64,000 nt of DNA. Source: Erythroxylum novogranatense (lineage: Eukaryota; Streptophyta; Magnoliopsida; Malpighiales; Erythroxylaceae). This document shows, piece by piece, positions 38,185 through 49,950 of the stretch. Within the stretch, counting starts at the first letter, position 1; every line of letters begins with the position of its first letter. Location of the stretch: assembly GCA_029891385.1 (NCBI GenBank), contig CM057225.1:77835887-77899886 (forward strand), read 5' to 3'. The notes beneath the pieces are model-generated. The model was not told the DNA's origin. It saw only the letters and a list, made by a program, of their open reading frames with translations, and did not search any database. Made by a program: the position numbers and the translations under genes.

Positions 38185-39043
38185 CATTTGACTAAAGGAG
38201 TTCGCCCACTTGTGTTTATGACATAAGTATACAATATGGGTATTTTGACATGTTTAGACACTATTAGTTAGGGGATCATTATGTTTGCTCTATATACATT
38301 TGTACATTTTGATGTATTATGACAGTATAATGGTTCATCAATAGAGATGATCATCGTTTATCCTCATTAATACGTATTGTCATACATTGTCGTAATATAT
38401 ATAAAAGTCTTAAGATTTGTGTCGACCTTAAGTATGTAAAGATCATTAGGCATATATATAAATTGACCTTGTGCCCATGTCATTTAGATGCATATAGTTT
38501 TAGTATGGATATCCATGAATTTGACATGACTTAGGTGGATATAAGTTTCTAATCCCATAAAGGTTCTTTAATATTTTTTAGCATTTAGTTGGAGAACATA
38601 AAGGTTTTCTTTAATGCGATTTAGCATTTGGTGAGAAGAAACAAGTTTTTTCTAATGCTGTTTAGCATTCGGTGGGAGAAAACATGATTTCTCTAATGCA
38701 GTTTAACATAAAGTTGGAGAAATCGAGACCTACAAACGAAGATGATATAATTTAAATCATAAAGGTATCATCCTAATTTGCCACACTTCATTTTCCCATT
38801 CATGTTAGTGAGGTATTAAGTATACGTGATTGTATTGGATATTTGTTGCATATGACATATGCATTTGATACTTTCCGATATCGAAAGCCTTGTAGGACAT
38901 AATGATGGGCTTTTATTATCTTTGGATCAAATGCTTTGTTTTTAAAACTTAGTCACTAATATGGTAGCGTAGCTTAACTAAGTTTTTAAACTATTTTTAA
39001 ACCAGAGTCAAAACTGCAATTAATGTGTGTCCAAAGGGGAGAA
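38185..39043 (+). other. copia-A RNase H remnant and 3' untranslated region
   Basis: The first bases continue the RNase H tail (DHLTKGVRPLVF). The rest is non-coding and includes a four-unit repeat and the polypurine tract AAAGGGGAGAA at 39033-39043. Confidence 0.75.
38560..38728. repeat. Four-copy ~42-bp tandem repeat in copia-A 3' region
   Basis: Degenerate units with the pattern TTTCTNTAATGCNGTTTAGCATT plus a GGTGGGAGAAAACA-like part lie between RNase H and the polypurine tract. Confidence 0.7.
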
Positions 39044-39551
39044 TGTTGGACAATTTTGTCCTTTCCTATAAAATTGGATAACTATTAATTGCATTTTAGG
39101 TTTTTAAATAAATTATTGGTTAAGTTACATAATTTGATCCAGATAAAAATAATAACCAAATAAATGATCTAGATTAATGGTTCGAAGTCCGAGTGGAAAA
39201 TGGATTCCAATTAGGATGGACCAAACCTATATCGACCTTATGATGGGGAAACCCGATATGGAAGCTATATAAAGGTTAAGGTCTCTTGCAGTTGCTCATA
39301 TCAATTGTAAGCATAAGGAATCTTTGACTTGTTAGAAGAGCTTACGTATTGAGAAAACTATAGAAAGACCTAAATCTCGTGTCAGGAAATACTTTTTCGA
39401 AAAGGTCCTGGGAGATTCGTGATCATTTGGAGCTCAGAATCGGCATCAGAATTAGAGATGGAACCAAAATCAGGTATTTTGCAATACCTTTGTTTTTAAC
39501 CCTTTCATGTTTGATCCTGGGTACGTAATAAAGTCTATACTACATATTACA
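39044..39551 (+). repeat. copia-A 3' LTR
   Basis: 508 bp homologous to 18058-18568, from TGTTGGACAATT to ATATTACA, followed by the ACATA duplication. Confidence 0.92.
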
Positions 39552-39662
39552 ACATATACACGACTTACTTCCTTCGTGCATGCATCAGCTAACAACTTCT
39601 TAAAGAGTATTTTATTAATCCAACTAATTGAAAATATACACCATGACTATATCTATCTCTAT

Positions 39663-39690
39663 TTGTACACACACACACACACATATATAT
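39663..39690. repeat. (AC)n(AT)n microsatellite
   Basis: A short dinucleotide tract in the 5' leader of the WAT1-like pseudogene. Confidence 0.8.
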
Positions 39691-39732
39691 ATACAAACTG
39701 TTGTGTTGCGTATTTAAAACGAACAAACCAAT

Positions 39733-39988
39733 ATGGCAAATGAGAACGCTTTCTCTAAGAAAATGAAACTTCTTCTAGCTTTATTTGCCTTATAGTTATA
39801 CTTTTTAGGATTCCACAATGTTTCAAGGGTTGCACTAAACATTGGTGTCAGCAAAGTCGTTTACCCAGTTTATAGGAACACAATTGCAGTTCTTTTGTTA
39901 GGTCCTTTTGCTTATTTCTTGGAGAAGTACATGTTTTATTGTCTTCTATACATATTTATATATATATATAACATATTTATATACATAC

Positions 39989-40038
<50 letters not shown>

Positions 40039-41007
40039 CTCCAGTCCATGTAGTTTCTTTCTTAGCATAGAAATTTCTATTTGATTTTCAGGAACGATAG
40101 ACCACCTCTTACTTCATCTTTGATGATTTAGTTCTTCTCGCGTTACTGGGGTAAGATCCAAGTAAACATCATATTTTTATGTAATTATTTTCCCACTCAT
40201 AAGGTTGCTAATGCATTTTTTATCAATTTACAGAATCACAGCAAACTAAGGATTTTACCTCATAGGGTTGTATTATGCCTCACCAACTTTTGCTTCAGTA
40301 GTGCAAAATTCAATTCCAACAATCACTTTTGTCATGGCTTCTACTATGGGGTAATACCCTAACCTACCATCCATAATCACTATCTGAAATATGATAACCA
40401 GATACCATGCTCTTAATTCTCTCTCAGACTAGAGAAAGTTAGTATTATAAGAAGAGATGGGTGGACAAAAGTTGTTGGAACAATTGCATGTGGAGGTGGT
40501 GCTACTATCATTACTCTATACAATGGCCTTCCTCTTCTGCATTATACACTCCAAGCATAAGAAATTACATTTCAAGGAGCAATGTCTTCGAGAAAATGCA
40601 GAACTGGACATGGGGATGCATATATCTATTTCGACACTATTTATCATGGGCTGGTTGGATGGTCCTTCAAGTAATTAATTAAGCACCATGATTAGTATTA
40701 TAACCAAATTGGTGTCACATGACCATTATCTTAGCTTATATCAACTAGCATATTAAAAAGAATATTCAAGGAATCTTACAACAAATCTTCACCACAATTA
40801 TTTCCATTGAAACGAGCTAAAATGTCAAATACTTTGAAAATTTTACAGGCTCCCGTGTTAGTGAAGTATCTAGCGAAACTCACTGTTACTTTTTTTACTT
40901 GCTTTTTTGGATTGATCCAGTTTTTGGTTACAACAGTTTTTATGGAGACTGACTTCGACAATTGAAGAATTCAGTCAGGAGAAGAGCTTTTCACAATCCT
41001 TTATGCT
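39733..41007 (+). pseudogene. WAT1-related (nodulin MtN21/EamA-like) transporter, 5' part
   Basis: Five exons are recognisable: 39733-39926, 40092-40150, 40234-40350, 40428-40670 and 40849-41007, with GT-AG borders at each join. Conserved blocks include GFHNVSRVALNIGVSKVVYP, YRNTIAVLLLGPFAYFLEK, GFYLIGLYYASPTFAS, QNSIPTITFVMAS, KVVGTIACGGGATIITLY, WGCIYLFRHYLSWAGWM and SGEELFTILYA. Family members are ten-helix membrane transporters of the drug/metabolite superfamily, some moving auxin or amino acids. In-frame stops lie at 39793, 40129, 40247 and 40963, all explainable by single C-to-T or G-to-A changes, with one-base shifts near 40135 and 40550. A TATTTAAAA box is just upstream. The remaining exons should lie beyond copia-B, outside the window. 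Confidence 0.9.
39958..40034. repeat. (TA)n/(CATA)n microsatellite in WAT1-like intron 1
   Basis: Long TA and CATA tracts; length is likely polymorphic. Confidence 0.85.
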
Positions 41008-41072
41008 GTAACTTCAGTTTGTAGAGATGTTTTGCTCCTGTTTCATATTTCATCTTGATTTTAAGATGACCA

Positions 41073-41286
41073 TGTTGTAATACATTTATTGATCGATTTA
41101 TGATATACCTGTATCCATGATCGCTTTGTAAGATGTTGATATCCTCTCTTCTTCCTTTCTTTAATATGTTTCTTCAATGGTTCAACCCATTTAAGATCCA
41201 TTATTTAATACCCAATAACCATCATCTTGGGTGTTTTTCATGGGACTCAAATTTATAAGATACAGGGGCTATTAAATAATCTAATA
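41073..41286 (-). repeat. copia-B 3' LTR, short
   Basis: On the minus strand the purine tract AAGTGGGAGA (41300-41291) precedes TATTAGATTATTTAATAG, which I take as the LTR start with TG eroded to TA. TGTATTACAACA at 41084-41073 would be its end. At about 214 bp it is short but acceptable for Ty1-copia. Borders are provisional since the partner LTR is outside the window. Confidence 0.55.
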
Positions 41287-41602
41287 ATCTCCCACTTGGC
41301 CCATGTTACGACTTGGTGATTCAACAATAAAAATTTAAGTGCACACAGCACATGGAATCGATCAAGTCATCCTTAAGTGAATTAAGATGATGGGATCATG
41401 GTGGTCACAAGTTATACAACATGATTCCTTCCATGTATCACATAATTAACTCAATTCAACAAACTTTAAGTGGGTAAATCTATAATTATTATCTCACAAA
41501 ATAATTATTGTATACACTATAATATGGATAACAAGTAAATGAGCAAAAAACATATGACTGCATTTGAATTCGCAAGTGTCATAACAATTTGAGCAACACA
41601 AT

Positions 41603-41610
<8 letters not shown>

Positions 41611-41660
<50 letters not shown>
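41611..41660. repeat. (TA)n(CA)n microsatellite
   Basis: A compound dinucleotide repeat between the RNase H end and the 3' LTR of copia-B. Confidence 0.85.
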
Positions 41661-41661
<1 letters not shown>

Positions 41662-41692
41662 CAAAACACTATGCTAACAAGGACTTATCTAT

Positions 41693-42196
41693 AAGGCCTA
41701 TCCGTTGAATATGACGAATAAATGTTTTGGGTGGCAAGCCTTTAGTTAACAGATCTGCTATCATGAGATTGGTACCAATATGCTCAATTGATACTTATGT
41801 TTTTGCACTTCTTCTTTCACAAACAAATATTTCAAATATATGTGTTTGTTACCCTTTGAATACTTGTCATTCTTAGAGAAGAAAATGACTGCAAAATTAT
41901 CACAGTAAATTCTTAATGGTCTGATAATACTGTCGACAAGACCAAGACCTATGATAAAGTTTCACAACCACAATTGATGAACCGTGGCCTCAAAGCACGC
42001 CATAAATTCAGCCTCCATAGTGGAAGTAGCAATGACGGACTGCTTTCTATTTTTCCACGAAACTGCTCCTTCAGCTAATAGGAACATATAACTGAATATA
42101 GATTTCCGTGAGTCTACACAACTGGCATAGTCTGAATCTGAGTAACCTATCACTTCAAAATGGGTTGATTTTCTATATGTGAGCATATAGTCCCTG
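41693..42196 (-). pseudogene. copia-B RNase H, C-terminal part
   Basis: Contains VIGYSDSDYASCVDSRKS, SVIATSTMEAEFMAC and, after a shift, NLMIADLLTKGLPPKTF, the usual end of copia polyproteins (the common ADPLTKG reads ADLLTKG). RNase H removes the RNA template during reverse transcription. The N-terminal part (RYLQGT) is beyond the solo LTR at 44039 and up. Confidence 0.85.
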
Positions 42197-42201
42197 GTAC
42201 C

Positions 42202-44033
42202 TGTTAGAGTAGTGCCCTAAAGGCAATCGCCTTTAGCGCGTTTTGTACAAAATTATGTACATTCTTTATAAATAAATAAAGAAAGGCATTTTCATTACGT
42301 TCTTTGTTCATTATTTATGAGCGATATTGATCAATAAGCAAATTAATGAAGTCCATGATATATGACATAGCATGAAGGAAATTATGATGTGATCATACTA
42401 TTGAGATTCCTATCGTGTGCAATTATGTCAGTATCTAAATTATCCCTAGTCATAGGATTACTGAGACTGGACATCGGTAATCCGGAAAGACTAGCACATC
42501 TCAAGCTCCTTGATTTGATCAAGCAGTGGATCTCAGAAACTGTACATATGAGATATTTAGGATTGAGATGTGGATGCTTACTAGATGTAGTAAGTACATT
42601 GGTTGACCTGCTATGAGATCGTCACATGGATGTACTATTCTAATGTCAGTGATAATTTGATCATAGCAATGTTGCAAGTATCCTTAGACTTGAGGTGCTC
42701 AAGGATATCTTGGATACTGATTCTGTGCTTTGACTCCATTCCTTGTTGCCTCACAGAGGTCGCTTGTAGGGTGGTGCTTGGGTACAGTTTGAGGTATTCG
42801 AAGGTAATTGAGTAGCCATAGAGGATTCACCACTACGTGATAGCGAAAGATGATACCCATGGCCTCTTGTCGGGTCATTACTTGAAATCTCGATCGAGTA
42901 CATATGTCGTGAGGAGTGTCTTCATTGACATATTAAGTAATGAGTCCCAGGACAAGAACTGAAATCACTTGGACTAGATTTGACATACTCAGTCTAGTAA
43001 GAGTTGACACTTTGCCCATACTCATAACCAAGTGGGGTATAGCATGGTGAAAGGACGAATTGCACGGTAATTGTCTATGGAAAGGTTTGTGATATGGTCC
43101 ATGATGAATATATGTTCATCCGTCAAACCAATTACTTTCCGGTCAATTGGGGGTCATGATGTGTTGCTAGATACCGCTCATGACTTGGTTAGATTAAGTG
43201 TTGATATAAGTGGCCAACATAACCGGGAACCTAATGGGTCACACGTATAAGAGTGTCTCGGAGAACTCGTAAAATAGTTTTGGACAAAGTTCCAATAAAT
43301 GGAGAGCAATCGGATTAAATGGATCCCGATGAGATCGAGATATGTCCCGATGAGATCGCGACATTGATATTGCTGAAAAACGTTTTCGGCGGTTTTTCCC
43401 ATATCGGGACCCGGTAGGCCGGTAGGACCGACCCCAGTGTGACTGGACCACCTCAACATTTATTTATTTATATATAAATAAATAAATAAATAAATAATTA
43501 ATATATATATATGTGTGTATATGTGGGATGGAAGGAGAAGATGAAAGAAGTTTCTTTATTATGTTTAGTCATTAAGGCATTAAATGACTAAAGACAAAAA
43601 CTTGAAAATGAAAGATGAGGATGGTCGTTGGTTTGTATATAAGAGGTTTAAAACAAGTTTTAAAACCTAAAAAAAGAAGGAGTTCTTCGTGGGTTTAGCA
43701 AGGAAGAAGGAAAAAGAGTTTTTCATCTTTCAAGCTTCTCCATCGATCATCTTCATCTTTCAAGCTTCTTCTCCATCATTTTCCAAGCTCTCCAGAACAA
43801 AGGTAAGATCTAGCAGTCTTTATTTTATTCTAGCTATTCCAGGGTCAAAGGGTTTGTCCCGGTTAGGTTTTTCGATCTCTACATGGATACCGTTAGAGAC
43901 GGTCTCCTTTGGTCGTTTTGGTGTGACTTTGTTATATAGTCACATGGATCCTGATTTTCGGGAAGGTCCCGGAACAAAAATTTTTGTTTTTCACACCGTG
44001 GGCATGTGATGCTCACATCGGGATTTTCCTACA
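42202..44033 (+). mobile_element. Solo Ty1-copia LTR, TSD GTACC
   Basis: A 1832-bp unit, TGTTAGAGTAGTGCCC to TTTTCCTACA, with perfect GTACC duplications (42197-42201 and 44034-44038). It contains an AT-rich AAAT run (about 43470-43500), a TATATAAGAG box near 43635 and a following pyrimidine-rich leader, consistent with a plus-strand promoter. No internal domain remains. It splits the RNase H coding of copia-B at RYLQGT. Confidence 0.9.
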
Positions 44034-44038
44034 GTACC

Positions 44039-44950
44039 TTGTAAGTATCTGAGGACTTTCTTTGCAACTTTCCAATGGTCCATTCGAAGATTGCTTTGAT
44101 ATCGACCTAGCATTCCAACAGTAAAATTGATATCTGACCTAGGCATGTTTGAGCATACATTAAGTTCCCAACTACTGACGTATAAGGAATACACTCCATT
44201 TCCTTATGTTCCAAATCGTTTCGTGGACGTTGCATTAAAATAAATTTGTCCCCTTTTTGAATTGGAACTATCCATGCGAAACATTTTTTATTTGAAATCT
44301 TTCTAATACTTTCTCGATATAATCTTTCTGAGACAATTCTAACAATCATTGTGATCTATCATGGAATATTTCTATTCCTATCATATAGGATGTTTCACCT
44401 ATATCTTTCATTTCAAAATTATTAGAAAGAAAATTATATACATCATGTAACAAAATCATATTATTAGCAATAAAAAGGATATCATCAACATATAGTACTA
44501 ATATAATGAACTTGCTCCCACTAACTTTCATATAGATACACCAATCAACGGTGTTTTTTATAAAACCATTAGACGTAATGATATCATTAAACTTAAAATA
44601 TCATTGTCGGGAATCTTGTTTCAATCCATATATTAACTTCTTCATTTTACATACTAATTGTTCCTTTCCTGTGGTCATGAAACCTTTCAGTTGATCCATA
44701 TAAACTTCTTCTTCCAAGTCACCATTTAGGAAAGCGATCTTTACATCCATTTGGTGAAGTTCTAGATCATAATGAGCCATCAGGGCCATAACAATTCTTA
44801 AAGAGTCCTTTTTGAAGCTGGAGAGAAAGTATCTTCATAGTCAATGCCATCATTTGAGTGTAATCTTTGGCAACAAGTATGGCCTTATACCTTTCAATGT
44901 TGCCTTATGAGTCACGTTTGGTTTTAAATACCCATTTACAACCCACTTGC
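44039..44950 (-). pseudogene. copia-B reverse transcriptase and RNase H N-terminus
   Basis: Recognisable blocks are HYDLELHQMDVKIAFLNGD, KLIYGLKQ, the active-site motif YVDD (44481-44492) in LVLYVDDILF, and NMPRSDINFTVGMLGRYQSN with RYLQGT. Several stops and shifts break the frame (for example within QDSRQ to the YVDD block), although the catalytic aspartates are kept. Confidence 0.85.
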
Positions 44951-45183
44951 TTTGCACCTTTCGGTAACTTAACTAATTCCCAGACTTTGTTGTCATCCAT
45001 CGATTTCAACTCTTCTTTCATAGCATTGAACCATTTTTCAAAGTTGTTACATTTCATGATTTGTTTAATCAAGCCTCAATCTTTATCAATGCTCAAGTCA
45101 CATTCATGTTCAAGTGAGTAAACTTTATAGTCACTTGAAATAGCTGGTCTTCTAAGTCTTACAGACCTTTGTAATGCTACTTC

Positions 45184-45790
45184 TTATGGCATTACTTGAT
45201 CATTTGTAACTTGAACATCATGAACTGGTTCTTCATTAATATGTTCAGTTTGTGGAATTGGATCATTAATTTGTTGTTCCAATATATTGTGTATCCGTGA
45301 TGCAACAAGAAGATTAACAAATGGTGGTATCACATTTGATGTAGTAGTTTTTACTCGACTTGGAGTAGTTTCTACTTGACTATCGTGATTATCCACTTTT
45401 CGCATTTTTCCATTCCCACTGATTGGACCATTCTCAATGAACCGAATATTACTAGACTCAACTATTCTCGTACCATAATTAGGAAAATAAAATCTGTACC
45501 CTTTGATTTTTTAGGATAGCTGACGATAAAACTACTAATAGTTCTCGCATCAAGTTTCTTTTCATGTGAATTATACAACCTTACTTCTGTCGGATAACCC
45601 CAAATGTGAAGGTATCATAAACTAGGTTTCCTTCCTGTCCACAGTTCATAAGGTGTCTTAAGAACTGCCTTATTAGGAATCCTATTAAGCAGATATATAG
45701 CGGACTTTAATGCATGCATCCACAATGATAACAATACAGAATTACAACTTAACATACTCCTAACCATATCCATAAAAGTAAAATTCCGCT
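45184..45790 (-). pseudogene. copia-B linker between integrase and reverse transcriptase
   Basis: Weakly conserved Thr/Val-rich text (such as QINDPIPQTEHINEEP) plus the integrase C-terminal region that reads toward LWTGRKPS-like sequence near 45640. Several stops. Confidence 0.55.
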
Positions 45791-46231
45791 TTCAGCTACA
45801 CCATTTTGTTATGGTGTACCAGACATTGTGTATTGTGCACATATGCCTTGACTTGCAAGAAACTTTGCAAATAGACTTGGACATTGTCCACTTTCATCAA
45901 AATTTTCATAATATTCACCACCTCTATCAGAACATACTATCTTTACTTTTCTATCTAATGGCCTTTCTATCTCATTAATGAACACCTCTAGGATGTCCAC
46001 AGATTGAAACTTCTTATGTAGCAGATAAATATAATCATACCATGAGAATTCATCAATAAGGGTAATTAAATATTTTTTGCCGCCCCAAGAAGGAACGTCG
46101 AAATGACCACAGATGTCAGTGTGTATTAATTCAAGTAATTCACAACTTCTTGTGGTTGGATGCTTTGATATATGTTTGGTTTGTTTGGCTTTAATGTGAC
46201 CTACACATATATCCCAGTCATCAAATTCCAA
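45791..46231 (-). pseudogene. copia-B integrase core
   Basis: Contains KQTKHISKHPTTRSCELLEL, IHTDICGHFDVPSWGGKKY, CSDRGGEYYENF and, after an in-frame TAA, QNGVAES, giving the DDE residues of a retroelement integrase. The TAA replaces the CAA glutamine codon of the usual QQNG motif. An HHCC zinc region precedes it only in decayed form. Confidence 0.85.
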
Positions 46232-46259
46232 TGGAGGTAAGATATCATTTTTATATGAA

Positions 46260-46740
46260 CTAATCGTTTATGCCATAAAAAGGAGAACATTCATTATGTG
46301 CACTACGTTTATTTCCTATAATATGGTTAATATGAAACAGAGATTCAGCAAAATCATCATCAAGATTAGAATTATATAAACATTCAATTAAAGTACAAGA
46401 ATCATAACAGTACTTATATTTATATAAAGAAAACACATATTTTCCAATCTTAAGGTTAAAACCATCATCATCCAACTTTGCAACAAAAACTAAATTCCTA
46501 GCACAGTCAGGAACATAAAGACAATTTTTTGATCCAAGTGACACCTAGTGTCAAAGATCAACTTGTATGTCCCAATGCCCTCTATTTGTGCCTTCATTCT
46601 GTTTCCCATATACAAGAACTTTTTAGTTTTGTTTACGGTATGGATTGAAAGGAATCCCTGTTTAACATGTGACAGATGAGTAGTTGCACCAAAATCTAAC
46701 CACCAGGTATTGTTAGGCACTTCAATAAGGTTTAAATCAA
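46260..46740 (-). pseudogene. copia-B protease and pre-integrase region
   Basis: Starts at VPNNTWWLDFGATTHLS. The aspartic-protease triad is normally DSG here but reads DFG, one C-to-T change that removes the conserved serine. It is followed by CLYVPDCARNLVFVAKLDDDG-like sequence. It joins the gag zinc-knuckle region at 56610 once the Sirevirus insertion is removed. Confidence 0.82.
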
Positions 46741-46745
46741 AATAT

Positions 46746-47816
46746 TGTTAAGTCAAATCAGACTTCACGTATTAAATAATTTTGATGACAAACAAAGAGA
46801 AATATACAAATGAAAAGTAGATGGACGCATGAGAAGTAAAAAACAGCTGAAGGAGAAAAATCAGCCTAAGTAAGAATCAGTTGAAGAAAAGCAGATGAAA
46901 GCTTTACAAGAAAAGCAGCTGATACAAACGAAAAGCAGACGGAAGCTTTACAAGAAAAAGCGGTGATACAAACAAAAGCGACTAAGCTTTACAAGAGAAA
47001 AGCGGTGATACAAGAAAAGGCGGAAGCTTTACAAGAGAAAAGCGGTGATACAAGAAAAGGGGCGGAAGCTTTACAAGAGAAAAGCGGTGATACAAGAAAA
47101 GCGAGGCGGAAGCTTTACAAGAGAAAAGCGGTAGATACAAAATATCGACGGAAGAAAGAAACATCGGTTTGAGTTAGTTCTGAGTCAAACTGAATAACCG
47201 TTTCTTTCAAGAATCAAGCGAGATAATCAAGAAGCGATTGAAGACCCGACTATAAATAAGAGTCGAGATTGAAGAAGAAACAACTTTATGCAACTTTGAA
47301 AACTTCATGAAACTCGAGTATTCAACTTTTGATTTTCGATTATCGAGAGAAAAAATTGTGAGCGATATTTCGAGTGAGCAGTGTTAAGAGCATTTCTATT
47401 GTAACAAGCTCTTTACTATTCTTTCAAGTAGAAAGTGTTACGATAGCTGAAGAGGCTAAGAGTAAAATAATACTTCTGTAAAGAGACACGGAGAGGCTCG
47501 ATCGAAAGAATACTTGTAAACAATTGAGAGATAGTGAAATCTCGAAGGATATCCGAGGATCGGCGTAGCCACGGTTTGGGGTGAACCAGGATAAGCTAAC
47601 ATGTTTCTCTCTACTCTCATATTACTTATATCGTATTCTTCAAAATTAACAAAGTTTTCAAACTAGTTACAAATTGATTTATGATAAGTTTTCGAAAGAA
47701 CAAGTAATTTTTTTTAAAAAAAGGGGATTAAGAAAAAGTTTATCACAATTCAACCCCCCCTTCTTGTGTATCTTGATCATATTATTGTTCAATATATTAA
47801 CGTGTGATTCACTTCA
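46746..47816 (+). repeat. Sirevirus 5' LTR with internal minisatellite
   Basis: TGTTAAGTCAAATCAG to GATTCACTTCA. About 46895-47150 holds roughly six units of GGAAGCTTTACAAGAGAAAAG plus a GATACAA stretch. TATAAATAAGAG near 47255 is a plausible TATA box. Confidence 0.92.
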
Positions 47817-47818
47817 AT

Positions 47819-47830
47819 TGGTATCAAAGC
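47819..47830 (+). promoter_or_regulatory. Sirevirus primer-binding site
   Basis: TGGTATCAAAGC two bases after the LTR, one mismatch from the standard initiator tRNA-Met complement. Confidence 0.88.
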
Positions 47831-47873
47831 CTGGTGTTCAAGAATCACTCTAAAAAAGTGTGAATTAAAGAAA

Positions 47874-48883
47874 ATGGTGGAATCACACACGTATATTGCC
47901 GAAGGAGCTTCAGTCACAAGACCTCCAGCATTCAATGGTGAAGACTACCACTATTGGAAGGACCGCATAAGATTGTTTATCGAATCTACTCACATTGACC
48001 TTTGGGACATCATCGAGAACGGACCATACACACCTGAAGATGATGATAAAAATCCAATTCCACGAGAAAGATGGACGATCGAAAGCGAAAGCAAGATTTC
48101 AAGTAAACTCCAAGGCAAAATTTTTCTTGAGTTGTGCATTGAGCAGAAGCGAGTATGACAAAGTTCATGGATGCGACACTGCCAAAGAAAGGTGGGATAC
48201 ATTATCAATTGCACATGAAGGAACAAATCAAGTCAAGGAGTCCAAGATAAGCATTCGGTGCATCGATGCGAGTTGTTCAAAATGAAAGAAGAAGAGACCA
48301 TTGATCAAATGTTTGGAAGATTTCAAACAATTGTTAATGGGCTAAAAGCTCTTGGAAGAGCGCACAACAGTCAAGACCATGTTCGAAAGATTTTGAGGAG
48401 TCTGCCAAAAAGATGGACACCTAAAGTAATCTGGACAAGAAGCCAAAGACTTAAGCGTACTGAAGCTTGATGAATTGCTTGGATCGTTGAAGATACACGA
48501 AGTAGAGCTTGATGCAGAAGATAAGCCCAAGAAAGAGAAGTCCATAGGCGCTCAAAGCAGGTCAAATGAATCATAAGATCCAGAAGAAGAAGACAAAGAG
48601 GAATACATCAAAGGCATTAAAGATTGAAGAATCAAAGGATGATGATTCCAGCAAGTCAGAATCTGAATCAAGTGATGAAGACGACGAGCTATCTTTCATT
48701 TCAAGAAAGATAAGAAGAATGTGGAAAAAGAAGTCCAAAGGAAATTCAACATTCAGAAGGAACAACGACAAAGACGATGGAAAAATCGAGAAAGCATCTA
48801 TTACATGTTATGAATGCAATAAGCTGGGACATTACAAGTCCGAGTGTCCAATGTTGAAAAGACAACCCAAAAGAGTAGGATAA
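47874..48883 (+). pseudogene. Sirevirus gag with zinc knuckle
   Basis: Opens at ATG 47874 (MVESHTYIAEGASVTRPPAF, NGEDYHYWKDRIRLFIES). It continues in other frames through SKAKFFLSCALSRSEYDKV, KMKEEETIDQMFGRFQTIVN and KLDELLGSLKIHEVEL to a Ser/Asp-rich linker and a CCHC knuckle CYECNKLGHYKSEC (48806-48847). It is the structural protein that packages element RNA. The shifts near 48080 and 48430 fall in text where a CG may stand for CAG, so they could be sequence errors rather than decay. Confidence 0.88.
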
Positions 48884-49550
48884 CAAGAAAAGCATGATGG
48901 CAGCGTGAGAGGATCTCGATTCATCGGAATCGACACAAGCTCGAAGCGTCGAAACATGCTAACATATGTCTGTAGTGAAGAAGAAAGTGATGAAGAGGTA
49001 ACTTCTAGCCATGATAATATACAAGATGCATACTCGGAATCATTAGAGGATTCTCATGCTATTCTAAAACAAGTACAAAATTCGTTGAAGAAGAAATATG
49101 TAGAAAACCTCAAACATACTCATGAGATAGAGTGAGAATATAAATCGAGAAAGCAAGTTGAGGAACTAAATAACAACAAAGTTATAGATAGATCCGAAGA
49201 GATTAAGCAGTTGAAATCGAGAATCAATAATCTCGATTGATCTAGCTAAATTTACAGATAGTACAAAAGATGAATGAAATGCTAGGAAAATGCAGACATC
49301 CGAAAGTGATAAAACTGGATTAGGGTTTGCTAAAAATAAGTCTCAGCATTACGTGAAATCAATTGTTCAAAAAGATAAGAAAAGATATCAATCAGGTTTT
49401 CAAAAAGGTCATCAACGTTTTCATTCTACGTCTTATTATCATTCATTACACCATACTAACCCTAAAGGACCCAAGAGAATCTGGGTACCTAAAAATAAGA
49501 TAATATCTCCTACAGAAATCCTTCTTTGGAAGAACCAGCAAACACCATTG
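48884..49550 (+). pseudogene. Sirevirus gag-protease spacer
   Basis: Acidic and coiled-coil-like text (EEESDEEVTSSHD, VQNSLKKKYVENLKHTHEIE), then a basic segment (KDKKRYQSGFQKGHQRFHS) and GPKRIWVPK, the usual lead-in to the protease in this lineage. Interrupted by stops at about 49133 and 49240. Confidence 0.7.
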
Positions 49551-49554
49551 GTAT

Positions 49555-49950
49555 TTGGACAGTGGATGCTCGCGTCACATGACGGGAAAAAGGTCTATGT
49601 TCCTAGATCTTCAGTACAAGAAAGGAGGTTCGGTAACTTTTGGAGACAACAAGCAGGGCAAAATAATCAGGATTGGTAAGATTGGTAAGAATTCCCATGC
49701 ATGCATTAACAACGTACTGCTAGTTGATGGTCTAAAGCATAACTTGATAAGTATTAGTCAATTATGTGATTCTGGTTTTGAAGTTACATTCAACCAAAAC
49801 TTTTGTGAAGTCAGAAACAAAGATGGTTCTATTTTCTTTTCGGCCAAAAGACGAAACAATCTTTACAAAATTGATTTAGACGATTTTCAGTCTCAAAATA
49901 TTTCATGTTTTTTATCTACTGAAGAAGAAAGACTGATCTGGCATAAAAAA
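49555..49950 (+). pseudogene. Sirevirus protease and pre-integrase domain
   Basis: The aspartic-protease motif is intact: DSGCSRHMTG with DSG at 49558-49566. It is followed by VTFGDNKQGKIIRIGKIG, HNLISISQLCDSGFEV and the GAG-pre-integrase WHKKLGHVSFKHISKL region that leads into integrase. The frame is open from 49555 to 50286. Confidence 0.9.

Larger units (their letters stand above)
18058..39551 (+). mobile_element. copia-A: decayed Ty1-copia retrotransposon split by a LARD composite
   Basis: The two LTRs (18058-18568 and 39044-39551) are clearly homologous and bracketed by perfect ACATA duplications (18053-18057 and 39552-39556). The 5' LTR is followed by a tRNA-Met-type PBS, and the 3' LTR is preceded by a polypurine tract. 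Removing the nested element (15132 bp plus one 5-bp TSD) leaves about 6.36 kb, within the usual Ty1-copia range. The polyprotein is riddled with stops and cannot be functional. It landed about 180 bp upstream of the WAT1-like start codon. Confidence 0.93.

Noticed and set aside
40457..40682. Two 73-codon ORFs as independent small genes
   Set aside because: Both are exon 4 of the WAT1-like pseudogene read in frames before and after a one-base shift.
46895..47160. CRISPR-like or satellite array
   Set aside because: The repeats are variable units inside an LTR, present again in the partner LTR. No unique spacers and a plant context.
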